Positions 1 through 7,966 of a stretch of DNA of 64,000 nucleotides are shown here, one piece after another (positions within the stretch are counted from its first letter, which is position 1; each line of letters opens with the position of its first letter). Made by a program: the position numbers and the translations under genes. Source of the DNA: Xylanimonas oleitrophica (GTDB lineage Bacteria; Actinomycetota; Actinomycetes; Actinomycetales; Cellulomonadaceae); the NCBI RefSeq assembly GCF_003244315.1, contig NZ_QKWH01000015.1, positions 34,839-98,838 on the forward strand. Reading direction: 5' to 3'. The notes beneath the pieces are model-generated. The model searched no databases. It was not told the DNA's origin and was given only the letters and a program-made list of their open reading frames with translations.

Positions 1-817
1 CGGTGCCGCCGAGCACCGGGACGAGCAGCTTGCCGCGCGCCCCGGCCAGCACGGGCAGGGCCAGCAGCACCGCGGGCCCGGCCAGCAGCAGCACGAGCAG
101 CGACCACGGCGCCCAGAACGCGCAGGCGAGGCCGAGCAGCACGGGCAGCAGGACCATCGCGACGTACGCGCGCCGGGCCCTGCGCTCGCCCAGCCGGACG
201 GCCAGGGTGCGCTTGCCGGCGAGCACGTCGGTGGGGATGTCCCGCACGTTGTTGACCATCAGCAGCGCGCAGGCGACGAGGCCCACGCCGACGGCGCCGA
301 GCACCGCGGGCCACGTCACGCGGTCGGCCTGCGTGTACGTGGTGCCGAGGGTGGCCACGAGGCCGAAGAAGACGAAGACGCCCACCTCGCCGAGGCCCGC
401 GTACCCGTAGGGGCGCTTGCCGCCCGTGTAGTACCAGGCCGCCAGCACGCACAGGGCGCCGACGGCGAGCAGCCACCAGTGCCCGGTCAGCCAGGTGAGC
501 AGCAGGCCCAGCACGCCGGCGACGCCGAACGCGGCGAACGCAGCCGCCTTGACGTGCGAGGGGCGGGCGGTCCCGGAGGCGGTCAGGCGCAGCGGGCCGA
601 CCCGGTCGACGTCGGTGCCGCGCACGCCGTCGGAGTAGTCGTTGGCGTAGTTGACCCCCACCTGGAGCGCCAGCGCGACGCCGAGCGCCAGCAGCGCCCG
701 GCCGCCCGAGAAGGCGCCGACCTGTGCGGCGGCGCCGGAGCCGATGAGCACCGGCGCCATGGCGGCGGGAAGGGTGCGGGGCCGGGCCCCGGCGATCCAC
801 TCGGCGGTCGTAGCCAT
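1..817 (-). CDS. menA: 1,4-dihydroxy-2-naphthoate polyprenyltransferase MenA (3' end outside window)
   Basis: Integral membrane prenyltransferase that joins the polyprenyl side chain to 1,4-dihydroxy-2-naphthoate, giving demethylmenaquinone. About 272 residues are visible from the ATG at 817; the C terminus lies beyond the left edge. The protein begins MATTAEWIAGARPRTLPAA, typical of MenA. It has the UbiA-family Asp-rich motif NYANDYSDGVRGTD near residue 57 and a second conserved block around DIPTDVLAGKRTL. Hydrophobic segments alternate throughout. It lies next to menE on the same strand, 62 bp downstream of it, so the two are probably co-transcribed. Function is confident from the motifs and the surrounding men genes. 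Confidence 0.93.
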   Translation of the reverse strand, partial: MATTAEWIAGARPRTLPAAMAPVLIGSGAAAQVGAFSGGRALLALGVALALQVGVNYANDYSDGVRGTDVDRVGPLRLTASGTARPSHVKAAAFAAFGVAGVLGLLLTWLTGHWWLLAVGALCVLAAWYYTGGKRPYGYAGLGEVGVFVFFGLVATLGTTYTQADRVTWPAVLGAVGVGLVACALLMVNNVRDIPTDVLAGKRTLAVRLGERRARRAYVAMVLLPVLLGLACAFWAPWSLLVLLLAGPAVLLALPVLAGARGKLLVPVLGGT

Positions 818-879
818 GGCGTGCTGGTGCTCCTGATCTCGTGCGGTGGATCTCGTGCGCTGCCGCGCGCGGGTGGCGC

Positions 880-2166
880 TCAGCCGTGCTCGGCGGCCCG
901 GACGGCGGCCGCGACGCCGGTGCGGTCGACCTTGCCGGGCCCCCGCAGCGGCAGGGCGTCGGTCAGGTAGACCCGCCGCGGTGCCGACGGCGTGCCCAGC
1001 CTAGTCGCGACGGCGTCGCGCACCCGTCCGAGAGCGTCGGGAGCCAGCGCGCTCAGGCCGGGGCCCGCCCCGGGCACGGCCACGACGGCCACGAGCGCCT
1101 GGCCCCACTCGTCGTCGGGCACGCCCACCACGCACGGCTCCACGGCTGGGCCCGTCCCCGTGGGCAGCAGCGGCGGCAGCGTCTCGACCAGGGCCTGCTC
1201 GACCGCGGCGGGGGCCACGTTGACGCCGCCGGTGACCACGACGTCGTCCGCGCGCCCCAGCACGGTCAGCACGCGAGGGCCCCGGCCCTCGGACGAGGGC
1301 CGGGCGGGGGAGAGGCTGCCGAGGTCCGACGTGCGGAACCAGCGGGTCCCGGCGTCGGGGCCGTCGGCGTCGGTGCGGAAGGCCGCGGCGGTGGCCCCCT
1401 CGTCGCCGAGGTAGCCGGTGGCGAGCGTGGGGCCGGCGATCTCGACCACCCCGGTCCCCTCCGCCGGGGCGGAGAGGAGACCGGGGGCGGGGACGGGGGC
1501 GAGGCGCACCCGCACGCCGTCGAGCGGCACGCCGTCGTACACGCACCCGCCCGCCGTCTCGGACATGCCGTACGTGCGCACCACCGGCACCCCGGCGTCG
1601 AGCGCACGGGCCAGGAGCGGTGCGGGCGTGGCGGCACCGCCCAGCAGCACGCTGGAGCACCGGGCGAGGGCGCTCAGACCGCGGTGCCGGCCGGCGTCGG
1701 CCGCGGCGACGAGCCGGTGCAGCTGCGTGGGCACCAGCGAGACGTGGACGGGGGCGTCGTCGGCCAGCGCCGGGCCGAGCAGGTCGGCGAACGCCTCCGG
1801 GTCGAAGTGCCCGCCCGGCTCCGCGGCCACGAGCGCCCCGGGCACCCCGGCGTCGGCCGCCAGCAGCGACCGCACCACCACCTGCAGCCCGGCCACGTGC
1901 GTGGCGGGCAGGGCCAGCACCCAGCGCCCCGGGCCGCCCAGGCGGGCGTGCGTCGCCGACGCCGAGGCACGCAGCGCGTCCCCGGGCAGCGCCACCTCGC
2001 GCGGCGCGCCCGTCGACCCCGACGTGCGCACCACCAGGGCCGTGCCCGGCGGGGGCGCGGCGTCGTGCAGGCGGGGCAGCGGCGCGACGGCCGGGCCGCC
2101 GTCGAGCGCCGCGCGCACGCCCGCGGCGAGATCGGCCACGACGGCGGGCAGGGGCGGGTGAAGCAC
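880..2166 (-). CDS. menE: o-succinylbenzoate-CoA ligase MenE
   Basis: AMP-forming ligase that activates o-succinylbenzoate to its CoA thioester, the substrate of MenB. 428 residues from a GTG start; shorter than many acyl-CoA synthetases, as is usual for actinobacterial MenE. The adenylate-binding loop reads VRTSGSTGAPREV near residue 46. The later motif GRADDVVVTGGVNV marks the hinge before the C-terminal domain, and the catalytic Lys region is GPGKVDRTG near the end. A putative active-site stretch with RTYGMSETAGG is also present. It is transcribed toward menA and diverges from the DUF3048 lipoprotein gene. Assignment rests on the fold motifs plus the men context. Confidence 0.9.
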   Translation of the reverse strand: MLHPPLPAVVADLAAGVRAALDGGPAVAPLPRLHDAAPPPGTALVVRTSGSTGAPREVALPGDALRASASATHARLGGPGRWVLALPATHVAGLQVVVRSLLAADAGVPGALVAAEPGGHFDPEAFADLLGPALADDAPVHVSLVPTQLHRLVAAADAGRHRGLSALARCSSVLLGGAATPAPLLARALDAGVPVVRTYGMSETAGGCVYDGVPLDGVRVRLAPVPAPGLLSAPAEGTGVVEIAGPTLATGYLGDEGATAAAFRTDADGPDAGTRWFRTSDLGSLSPARPSSEGRGPRVLTVLGRADDVVVTGGVNVAPAAVEQALVETLPPLLPTGTGPAVEPCVVGVPDDEWGQALVAVVAVPGAGPGLSALAPDALGRVRDAVATRLGTPSAPRRVYLTDALPLRGPGKVDRTGVAAAVRAAEHG

Positions 2167-2252
2167 GAGGCCAGGGTAGGCCCGCCCCGCCGTGGCGTCC
2201 GCGGTCGTCGCCCTGCCCGCGCCTATCGTGGCCGGGATCCGAGGAGGAACCC

Positions 2253-3341
2253 ATGACCAGGCGTACCGCGCCCGCCCCCCGTCGTACCGCCGCCCTGCAC
2301 GCCGCCGCGGTCACCGGCGCCCTGGCTCTCGCCCTGGCGCTCGCGGCCTGCTCGGGCGGCGCGGCCGCCGTGCACGCCACCGCGGACCCCGACGTCGCCG
2401 CGCGCAAGGGCGCTCCGCCCGCTCCGCAGGCCGAGCCGTCCGTGTGGCCCCTCACCGGCGTGCCCACGGACGAGGTGGCCCAGCGGCCGGCGCTCGCGAT
2501 CAAGATCGAGAACTCGCGTGAGGCGCGCCCCCAGACGGGGCTGGAGCTGGCCGACATCGTCTGGGAGGAGGTCGTGGAGGGCGGCATCACCCGGTACGTG
2601 GCGGTCTACCACTCCCAGATCCCGGAGGCGGTGGAGCCCGTGCGCTCAGCGCGACCCATGGACCCGGCGATCGTGGCCCCGCTCGGCGGGATCCTCGCCT
2701 ACTCGGGTGCGCAGCCGCAGTTCATCGACGCGATCGAGGCCGCCGGGGTCCAGTCCGTGATCATGGACCGCGGCGACGCAGGCTTCGCGCGCGACCGCGC
2801 CCGCCGCGCCCCGCACAACGTGGTCGGCACGCCCCAGGCGTTCCTGGACCAGGCCCGCGGCGACCGTGCCGTGCCGCCGCCCGCGCAGTTCGAGTACGCC
2901 GCCGAGGTGGGGCAGGGCACCGCGTCCGCGACCGGCACCCCCGCGCAGCGCCTCGACGTCAGCCTCTCGCGCGCCCAGCGCACCGTGTGGGACTGGGACG
3001 GGGAGCAGGGCACCTACCTGCGCAGCGACGGCTCCACGCCGTCGGTCTCGACCACCGGTGCCCGGCACGCGGCCCGCAACGTGCTGCTGCTGAGCGCCGA
3101 GATGGTCACCACGAAGTGGCGCGACCCGGCGGGGTCGCCCGTGCCCGAGACGAAGATCGAGGGCACCGGGCAGGGCGTGCTCGCCTCGGGCGGCAAGGCC
3201 GTCGAGGTCACCTGGTCCAAGCCGTCCCTCGGCGAGCGCATCGTGCTGACCGGTGCCGACGGCACCGAGGTGCGCCTCGACCCGGGCACCACGTGGGTCG
3301 AGCTGGTGCCCCGCGGGTCCGGCTCCTGGACGGTGGGCTGA
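2253..3341 (+). CDS. DUF3048 family (YerB-like) lipoprotein
   Basis: Predicted secreted lipoprotein of 362 residues. The ATG at 2253 follows a strong ribosome site, GAGGAGGAA. The N terminus is a lipoprotein signal with an Ala/Leu-rich core and lipobox LAAC, placing the lipidated Cys at residue 33. The mature part has features of the DUF3048 family: the opening VWPLTGVPTDEVAQRPALAI, then IVWEEVVEGGITRY and EPVRSARPMD. The biochemical role of the family is not established; relatives are annotated YerB. It sits between menE and menB, with no clear functional link to menaquinone synthesis. Confidence 0.85.
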   Translation: MTRRTAPAPRRTAALHAAAVTGALALALALAACSGGAAAVHATADPDVAARKGAPPAPQAEPSVWPLTGVPTDEVAQRPALAIKIENSREARPQTGLELADIVWEEVVEGGITRYVAVYHSQIPEAVEPVRSARPMDPAIVAPLGGILAYSGAQPQFIDAIEAAGVQSVIMDRGDAGFARDRARRAPHNVVGTPQAFLDQARGDRAVPPPAQFEYAAEVGQGTASATGTPAQRLDVSLSRAQRTVWDWDGEQGTYLRSDGSTPSVSTTGARHAARNVLLLSAEMVTTKWRDPAGSPVPETKIEGTGQGVLASGGKAVEVTWSKPSLGERIVLTGADGTEVRLDPGTTWVELVPRGSGSWTVG

Positions 3342-3366
3342 CGAGCCGGACCTCGACGGCCGAGGC

Positions 3367-4350
3367 TCAGAAGTAGTAGGGGAAGCGCGACCAGTCCGGG
3401 TCGCGCTTCTCCAGGAACGCGTCCCGCCCCTCGACGGCCTCGTCGGTCATGTACGCCAGGCGGGTCGCCTCCCCGGCGAAGACCTGCTGGCCCATGAGGC
3501 CGTCGTCGGCCAGGTTGAACGCGAACTTGAGCATGCGCACCGCCTGCGGGGACTTGCCCGCGATGGTGCGGGCGTACTCCAGGGCCAGGCCCTCGAGGTC
3601 CTCGTGCTCGGCCACCTCGTTGACCCCGCCCCAGCGCTCGGCGTCGTCGGCCGAGTACTCGCGGGCCAGGAAGAAGATCTCGCGCGCCCGCTTCTGGCCC
3701 ACCTGGCGGGCCAGGTACGCCGAGCCGTAGCCGCCGTCGAACGAGCCGACGTCGGCGTCGGTCTGCTTGAAGCGGCCGTGCTGGCGGCACGCGACCGTCA
3801 GGTCCGCCACCACGTGCAGCGAGTGGCCGCCGCCGGCCGCCCAGCCGTCGACCACGGCGATCACGACCTTGGGCATGGTGCGGATCAGGCGCTGCACCTC
3901 CAGGATGTGCAGCCGCCCGGCACGGGCCGGGTCGATGTGGTCGGCAGTCTCGGCCGGCGCCGCGCCGCCGTCCGCCGACGTCGTGTACTGATAGCCGGAG
4001 CGGCCGCGGATGCGCTGGTCCCCGCCCGAGCAGAACGCCCACCCGCCGTCCTTGGGGGAGGGGCCGTTGCCCGTCAGCAGCACCGTGCCGACGTCCGACG
4101 TCATGCGGGCGTGGTCCAGCACCCGGTACAGCTCGTCCACCGTGTGAGGGCGGAACGCGTTGCGCACCTGCGGTCGGTCGAACGCCACGCGCACCACCGG
4201 CAGGTCCCGCACCGTGCCGTCCTCCGCGCGCTCCACACCACGGTGGTAGGTGAGGTCGGTGAGGTCGTCGAAGCCGGTGACCTCGCGCCAGCGCTGCGGG
4301 TCGAACGTCTCGGAGACCTGGCGGGGGAGGGCGGGGGGCTGGCTGCTCAC
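3367..4350 (-). CDS. menB: 1,4-dihydroxy-2-naphthoyl-CoA synthase MenB
   Basis: Crotonase-family enzyme that cyclises o-succinylbenzoyl-CoA to 1,4-dihydroxy-2-naphthoyl-CoA. 327 residues. Visible signatures are CSGGDQRIRGRSGYQY (residues 107-122, the first oxyanion-hole region), GWAAGGGHSLH (169-179, second oxyanion hole), and SFDGGYGSAYLARQVG. The aromatic C terminus SRFPYYF is typical of MenB, where it reaches into a neighbouring subunit. It is convergent with the DUF3048 gene (25-bp gap) and divergent from the small ORF and menC across a 210-bp region that holds a palindromic operator candidate. Confidence 0.96.
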   Translation of the reverse strand: MSSQPPALPRQVSETFDPQRWREVTGFDDLTDLTYHRGVERAEDGTVRDLPVVRVAFDRPQVRNAFRPHTVDELYRVLDHARMTSDVGTVLLTGNGPSPKDGGWAFCSGGDQRIRGRSGYQYTTSADGGAAPAETADHIDPARAGRLHILEVQRLIRTMPKVVIAVVDGWAAGGGHSLHVVADLTVACRQHGRFKQTDADVGSFDGGYGSAYLARQVGQKRAREIFFLAREYSADDAERWGGVNEVAEHEDLEGLALEYARTIAGKSPQAVRMLKFAFNLADDGLMGQQVFAGEATRLAYMTDEAVEGRDAFLEKRDPDWSRFPYYF

Positions 4351-4486
4351 GCCCGCAGCCTAGGCGGTGCGGGGGTGGGTGGGCGTCCCGGCACCGGCGC
4401 CGGTTCGGCGGAGAGGGGCGGGCAGGAGGTGGTCCGTGGGGGTTCTCCGGAGCCCGGGATGGTGGCCCGCAGACCGTTCCTTGAGG

Positions 4487-4506
4487 CTTGTGAGCACTTT
4501 CACAAG
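4487..4506. promoter_or_regulatory. Rex/Crp-like palindromic operator, first copy
   Basis: The sequence is CTTGTGAGCACTTTCACAAG: perfect 7-bp arms with a 6-bp spacer. It lies in the divergent region between menB and the small ORF/menC. TGTGA-N6-TCACA is the classic Crp/GlxR half-site arrangement, and TTGTGA-N6-TCACAA also fits the Rex (NADH-sensing repressor) pattern; the spacer does not decide between them. A possible -35 (TTGAGG, 4481-4486) abuts its left arm. The same arms and spacing recur at 18419-18436 before the nuo unit. Confidence 0.6.
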
Positions 4507-4560
4507 GTTGCTCGTGCCGAGCCCTCGCACGTGTGGTCAGGCCAGGCCACCATGGAAGGC

Positions 4561-4731
4561 ATGAGCAACCTCGCAGCCCCCCAGGTGCTCGACCTCGCCG
4601 ACGTCGAGCACGACATCGCCCGTGACGTCCTGGCCTACGACGCCGCCCAGCTCCGCGCCCTCGCCGAGGAGCCTCGGCCGTGCCCCGGCACGCTGGAGTT
4701 CCACGACGACCTCACCGAGTTCACCGACTGA
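4561..4731 (+). CDS. Small acidic protein, 56 residues, unknown
   Basis: Small ORF from ATG 4561 (an in-frame ATG at 4552 would add three residues), ending TGA 82 bp before menC. The product starts MSNLAAPQVLDLADVEHDIA and ends LTEFTD; it is acidic, has one Cys, and shows no membrane segment or signal peptide. Its third codon positions are almost all G or C, like the genes around it, and no confident gene overlaps it on either strand. A purine-rich GGAAGG lies very close to the ATG. I do not recognise the family. Its place behind the palindrome at 4487 suggests it is the first gene of a menC-menD transcript. Probably real but unproven. Confidence 0.5.
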   Translation: MSNLAAPQVLDLADVEHDIARDVLAYDAAQLRALAEEPRPCPGTLEFHDDLTEFTD

Positions 4732-4813
4732 GCCCGGCGCGCAGGCCCAGGCGCGGTCGGGCGCGAGCAGCGCTGAGCCGGGCCGGGAGCGCGCCCCGCA
4801 CTACCCTGGCCTG

Positions 4814-5875
4814 GTGCCCGCACGCCCGCTGCCCTCGCCCGCCGTCTGGTCGACGCCGCTGCGCACGCGGTTCCGGGGCCTGGAGGTGCGCGACGGCGTG
4901 CTGCTGCGCGGCGACGCCGGCTGGGGCGAGCTCAGCCCGTTCTGGGACTACGACGACGCCGAGTCCGCCACCTGGCTGCGCGCCGCGCGCGAGGCGGCCG
5001 ACCTGGGCTGGCCCGCCCCGGTGCGCGAGAGCGTGCCGGTGAACGTGACCGTGCCCGCCGTGGGCCCCGAGCGCGCCCGGGAGATCGTGCTCGCCTCCGG
5101 CGGGTGCCGCACCGCGAAGGTCAAGGTGGCGCAGCGGTCCGCCACCGGCGAGCTGGAGCCGGTCGCCGCCGAGGTGGAGCGGGTGGCCGCGGTCCGCGCC
5201 GCGCTCGACGAGCTCTACGGCCCGGGCGCCGGCAGCATCCGTGTCGACGGCAACGGCGCCTGGGGCGTCGAGGAGGCCGTCACCCACCTGAGGTCACTGG
5301 ACGCCGCCGCGCGCGGCCTCGAGTACGCGGAGCAGCCCTGCGCCACCGTGGAGGACCTCGCCCTGCTGCGCCGGGCGCTCCTGCGCGCGGGCCTCGACGT
5401 GCCCGTCGCCGCCGACGAGTCCATCCGGCGCGCCGCCGACCCCCTGCGCGTGGTGCGCGCCGACGCCGCCGACGTCGTCGTCCTCAAGGTGCAGCCCCTG
5501 GGCGGCGTCCGCGCCTGCCTCGACCTCGCCGAGCAGGTGGGCCTGCCCGTCGTCGTCTCCTCCGCGCTGGAGTCCTCCGTGGGGCTCGCGGCCGGTGTCG
5601 CCCTCGCCGCCGCCCTGCCCGAGCTGCCGTACGCCTGCGGGCTCGCCACCTCCCAGCTCTTCGAGCGCGACGTCGTCGCCCAGCCCCTGCTGCCCGTCGA
5701 CGGCGCCCTGCCCGCCCACGCCGCGGGCGACCCGGCGATCGCACCCGACGCCGTGGCGCTCGCGGCCGCTGCCCCGCCGGACGGCGTGCGCGAGGCGTGG
5801 CTCGCCCGGCACGGCCGTCTCGCGGCGCTGCTCGACGTCGACGCGGCCGGCCCGGCTGCTCGGGGTGCCCGGTGA
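4814..5875 (+). CDS. menC: o-succinylbenzoate synthase MenC
   Basis: Enolase-superfamily enzyme that dehydrates SHCHC to o-succinylbenzoate. 353 residues from GTG 4814; this start gives the usual N terminus (MPARPLPSPAVWSTPLRTRF). Longer in-frame reading upstream would run into the small ORF. The catalytic set is in order: KVK at residues 102-104, metal ligands Asp145 (RVDGNGAW), Glu173 (YAEQPC) and Asp201 (AADES), and Lys225 (VLKVQPLGG). The stop overlaps the GTG start of menD by 4 bp, indicating translational coupling. Confidence 0.95.
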   Translation: MPARPLPSPAVWSTPLRTRFRGLEVRDGVLLRGDAGWGELSPFWDYDDAESATWLRAAREAADLGWPAPVRESVPVNVTVPAVGPERAREIVLASGGCRTAKVKVAQRSATGELEPVAAEVERVAAVRAALDELYGPGAGSIRVDGNGAWGVEEAVTHLRSLDAAARGLEYAEQPCATVEDLALLRRALLRAGLDVPVAADESIRRAADPLRVVRADAADVVVLKVQPLGGVRACLDLAEQVGLPVVVSSALESSVGLAAGVALAAALPELPYACGLATSQLFERDVVAQPLLPVDGALPAHAAGDPAIAPDAVALAAAAPPDGVREAWLARHGRLAALLDVDAAGPAARGAR

Positions 5876-7860
5876 GCGCCGCCGTGCCCGGGGGGCCCGT
5901 GCCGGCCGCCGATGGGCCGTCCGACCCGGTGTCGTCCGACGTGGCGGCCGACTTCCCGCCTGATCTGCAGCCCGACCTCCCGCCTGCCGTGGCCGCCGCC
6001 CGGGCGCTGGTGGCCGACCTGGTGGTGCAGGGCGTCCGCGACGTCGTGCTGGCCCCCGGGTCTCGCTCTGCGCCCCTGGCGTACGCGCTGGCCGAGGCGG
6101 CGTCGGTGTTCCCCCGGTTCCGGCTCCACGTGCGCGTCGACGAGCGCGCCGCCGGCTTCCTGGCCCTGGGGCTCTCAAAGGGCGCCGAGCCGCTGGAGCG
6201 GGGTGCGGGGCCCGGCGCGGGCACGAAGATCACGCTGCCCCGGCCGGTCGCCGTGGTCACGACGTCGGGAACCGCCGTCGCCAACCTGCACCCGGCCGTG
6301 CTGGAGGCGCACCACACCGGGGTGCCGCTCCTGCTGCTCACCGCCGACCGCCCGCACGAGCTGCGCGGCACGGGCGCGTCGCAGACCACCGACCAGGTGG
6401 GCATCTTCGGCTCGGCCGTGCGGTTCGCCGCCGACGTGCCGGCCCCCAGCGGGCGCGACGGCGAGGTGCGCGACCTGCTCGGCACCGCGGGCCGGGCGCT
6501 CGCCGCGGCCCTGGGGCTGCGGGACAGGAACCCTGGCCCCGTGCACCTCAACCTCGCCTACCGCGAGCCGCTGCAGCCCGCCGGCGTGCTCGACGGCGCG
6601 GGCGACGGCGCCCGCCGGGTGTGGCCCGAGCCGTCCCGCCGGACCGTCGTGCAGCCGTCCGCCCCGGGTCCGGGCGCCGATCCGGCCCTGTACGGCGACC
6701 CGGCGCGCACGCTGGTCGTGGCCGGTGACGGCGCCGGCCCGCAGGCGCGCGCGCTGGCCGAGGCGCAGGGCTGGCCCCTGCTCGCGGAGCCCTCGTCCGG
6801 GGCGTGCGGCGGCCCCAACGGCGTCCAGGCCTACCGTGCGGTGCTCGGTGTCGAGGAGCTCGTGGCCGACGTCGAGCACGTCGTGGTGCTCGGGCGGCCC
6901 ACTCTGTCGCGGCCCGTGCAGCGGCTGCTCGGCAGGCAGGGTGTCACGGTCACCGTGGTCACCCCCGGGGGTGCCCCGTGGCCCGACGCGGCGCGCAACG
7001 CCGAGGTGGTGGTGGACCGCCTGGCCGAGCGATGGTTCGTCGCGCCGTCCGACCGGGCGGCCAGCAGGCCGTTCCTCGCACGGTGGCAGGCCGCGTCCCG
7101 TGCCGCCGACCGCGTGCTGCGGGCGCTCACCGGAGACGACGCGACGCCTGCGCCTCCCTCCGGGGCGGCCGCAGGGGCGCCCGGTGCCCTGCCTGCCGGT
7201 GCGGTGCTGGCGGACGTGCCGCACGCGGCCCTCGCCGTCGCGCGCGCGGTCGCCGCGGCGGCCGGGCCCGACGACGTCCTCGTGGTCGGTTCCTCCAACC
7301 CTGTCCGTGACCTCGACCTCGTGCTGGGCCTGGACGCCGCACCGTCGGCCCCGGCTCCCGCGGTGCTCGCCAACCGCGGGCTCGCGGGCATCGACGGCCT
7401 CGTCTCGACCGCCTATGGAGTCGCGCTCGGCGGCGTGCGCGGCCGCACCCGCGCCCTGCTGGGCGACCTGACGTTCCTCCACGACGCCGGGGGGCTGCTG
7501 CGCGGCCCCCACGAGCCCACCGCGGACCTGCAGCTCGTCGTCGTGAACGACGACGGCGGGTCGATCTTCGCCACCCTGGAGCACGGGACCCTCGCGGCCT
7601 CGTCCGGCGCCGGGCGGGAGGTCTTCGAGCGGGTGTTCGGCACCCCCCACGGGGCCGACCTCGCCGCGCTCTGCGCCGGGTACGGCGTGCGGCACCGCCG
7701 GGTGCACGACCTGACGGGCCTGCGCGCCGCCCTGGCAGACCCGGGCCGGGGCGTCGAGGTGGTGGAGGTACGGGTGCCGCGCGCCGACCGGCTCGCTGAG
7801 TCGCGCCAGGTCGCCGCCCGCGTCGTCGACGCCGTCCGTGGCGCTCTGGGGTCGGCCTGA
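5872..7860 (+). CDS. menD: SEPHCHC synthase MenD
   Basis: Thiamine-diphosphate enzyme that adds 2-oxoglutarate-derived succinic semialdehyde to isochorismate, the first committed step of menaquinone synthesis. 662 residues, longer than the usual 550-580. There is an extra Pro/Asp-rich N terminus of about 35 residues and Ala/Pro-rich loops near 6200 and 7140-7200. Family motifs: VLAPGSRSAPLAYAL, the ThDP-activating Glu region RVDERAAGFLALG, LTADRPHELRGTGASQTTDQ, and the C-terminal ThDP/metal loop VVNDDGGSIFATLE. Start GTG 5872 overlaps the menC stop. Confidence 0.95.
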   Translation: MSAAVPGGPVPAADGPSDPVSSDVAADFPPDLQPDLPPAVAAARALVADLVVQGVRDVVLAPGSRSAPLAYALAEAASVFPRFRLHVRVDERAAGFLALGLSKGAEPLERGAGPGAGTKITLPRPVAVVTTSGTAVANLHPAVLEAHHTGVPLLLLTADRPHELRGTGASQTTDQVGIFGSAVRFAADVPAPSGRDGEVRDLLGTAGRALAAALGLRDRNPGPVHLNLAYREPLQPAGVLDGAGDGARRVWPEPSRRTVVQPSAPGPGADPALYGDPARTLVVAGDGAGPQARALAEAQGWPLLAEPSSGACGGPNGVQAYRAVLGVEELVADVEHVVVLGRPTLSRPVQRLLGRQGVTVTVVTPGGAPWPDAARNAEVVVDRLAERWFVAPSDRAASRPFLARWQAASRAADRVLRALTGDDATPAPPSGAAAGAPGALPAGAVLADVPHAALAVARAVAAAAGPDDVLVVGSSNPVRDLDLVLGLDAAPSAPAPAVLANRGLAGIDGLVSTAYGVALGGVRGRTRALLGDLTFLHDAGGLLRGPHEPTADLQLVVVNDDGGSIFATLEHGTLAASSGAGREVFERVFGTPHGADLAALCAGYGVRHRRVHDLTGLRAALADPGRGVEVVEVRVPRADRLAESRQVAARVVDAVRGALGSA

Positions 7861-7916
7861 CGCCGGCCGTGAGCAGGCCGCACGTCGCAGAAGATTCTCA
7901 GGAACGCTCCAGATCG

Positions 7917-7934
7917 ACACCAGCCACATGGTGT
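7917..7934. promoter_or_regulatory. Palindrome upstream of the HtrA-type protease
   Basis: ACACCA-N6-TGGTGT, two perfect 6-bp arms, ends 32 bp before the protease ATG. The surrounding 7890-7950 is less GC-rich than the genes beside it, as expected of a promoter region. It could be an operator; no regulator is assigned. Confidence 0.3.
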
Positions 7935-7966
7935 GAACTCATGGTCAGGAGATCGAGGAGGCCATC

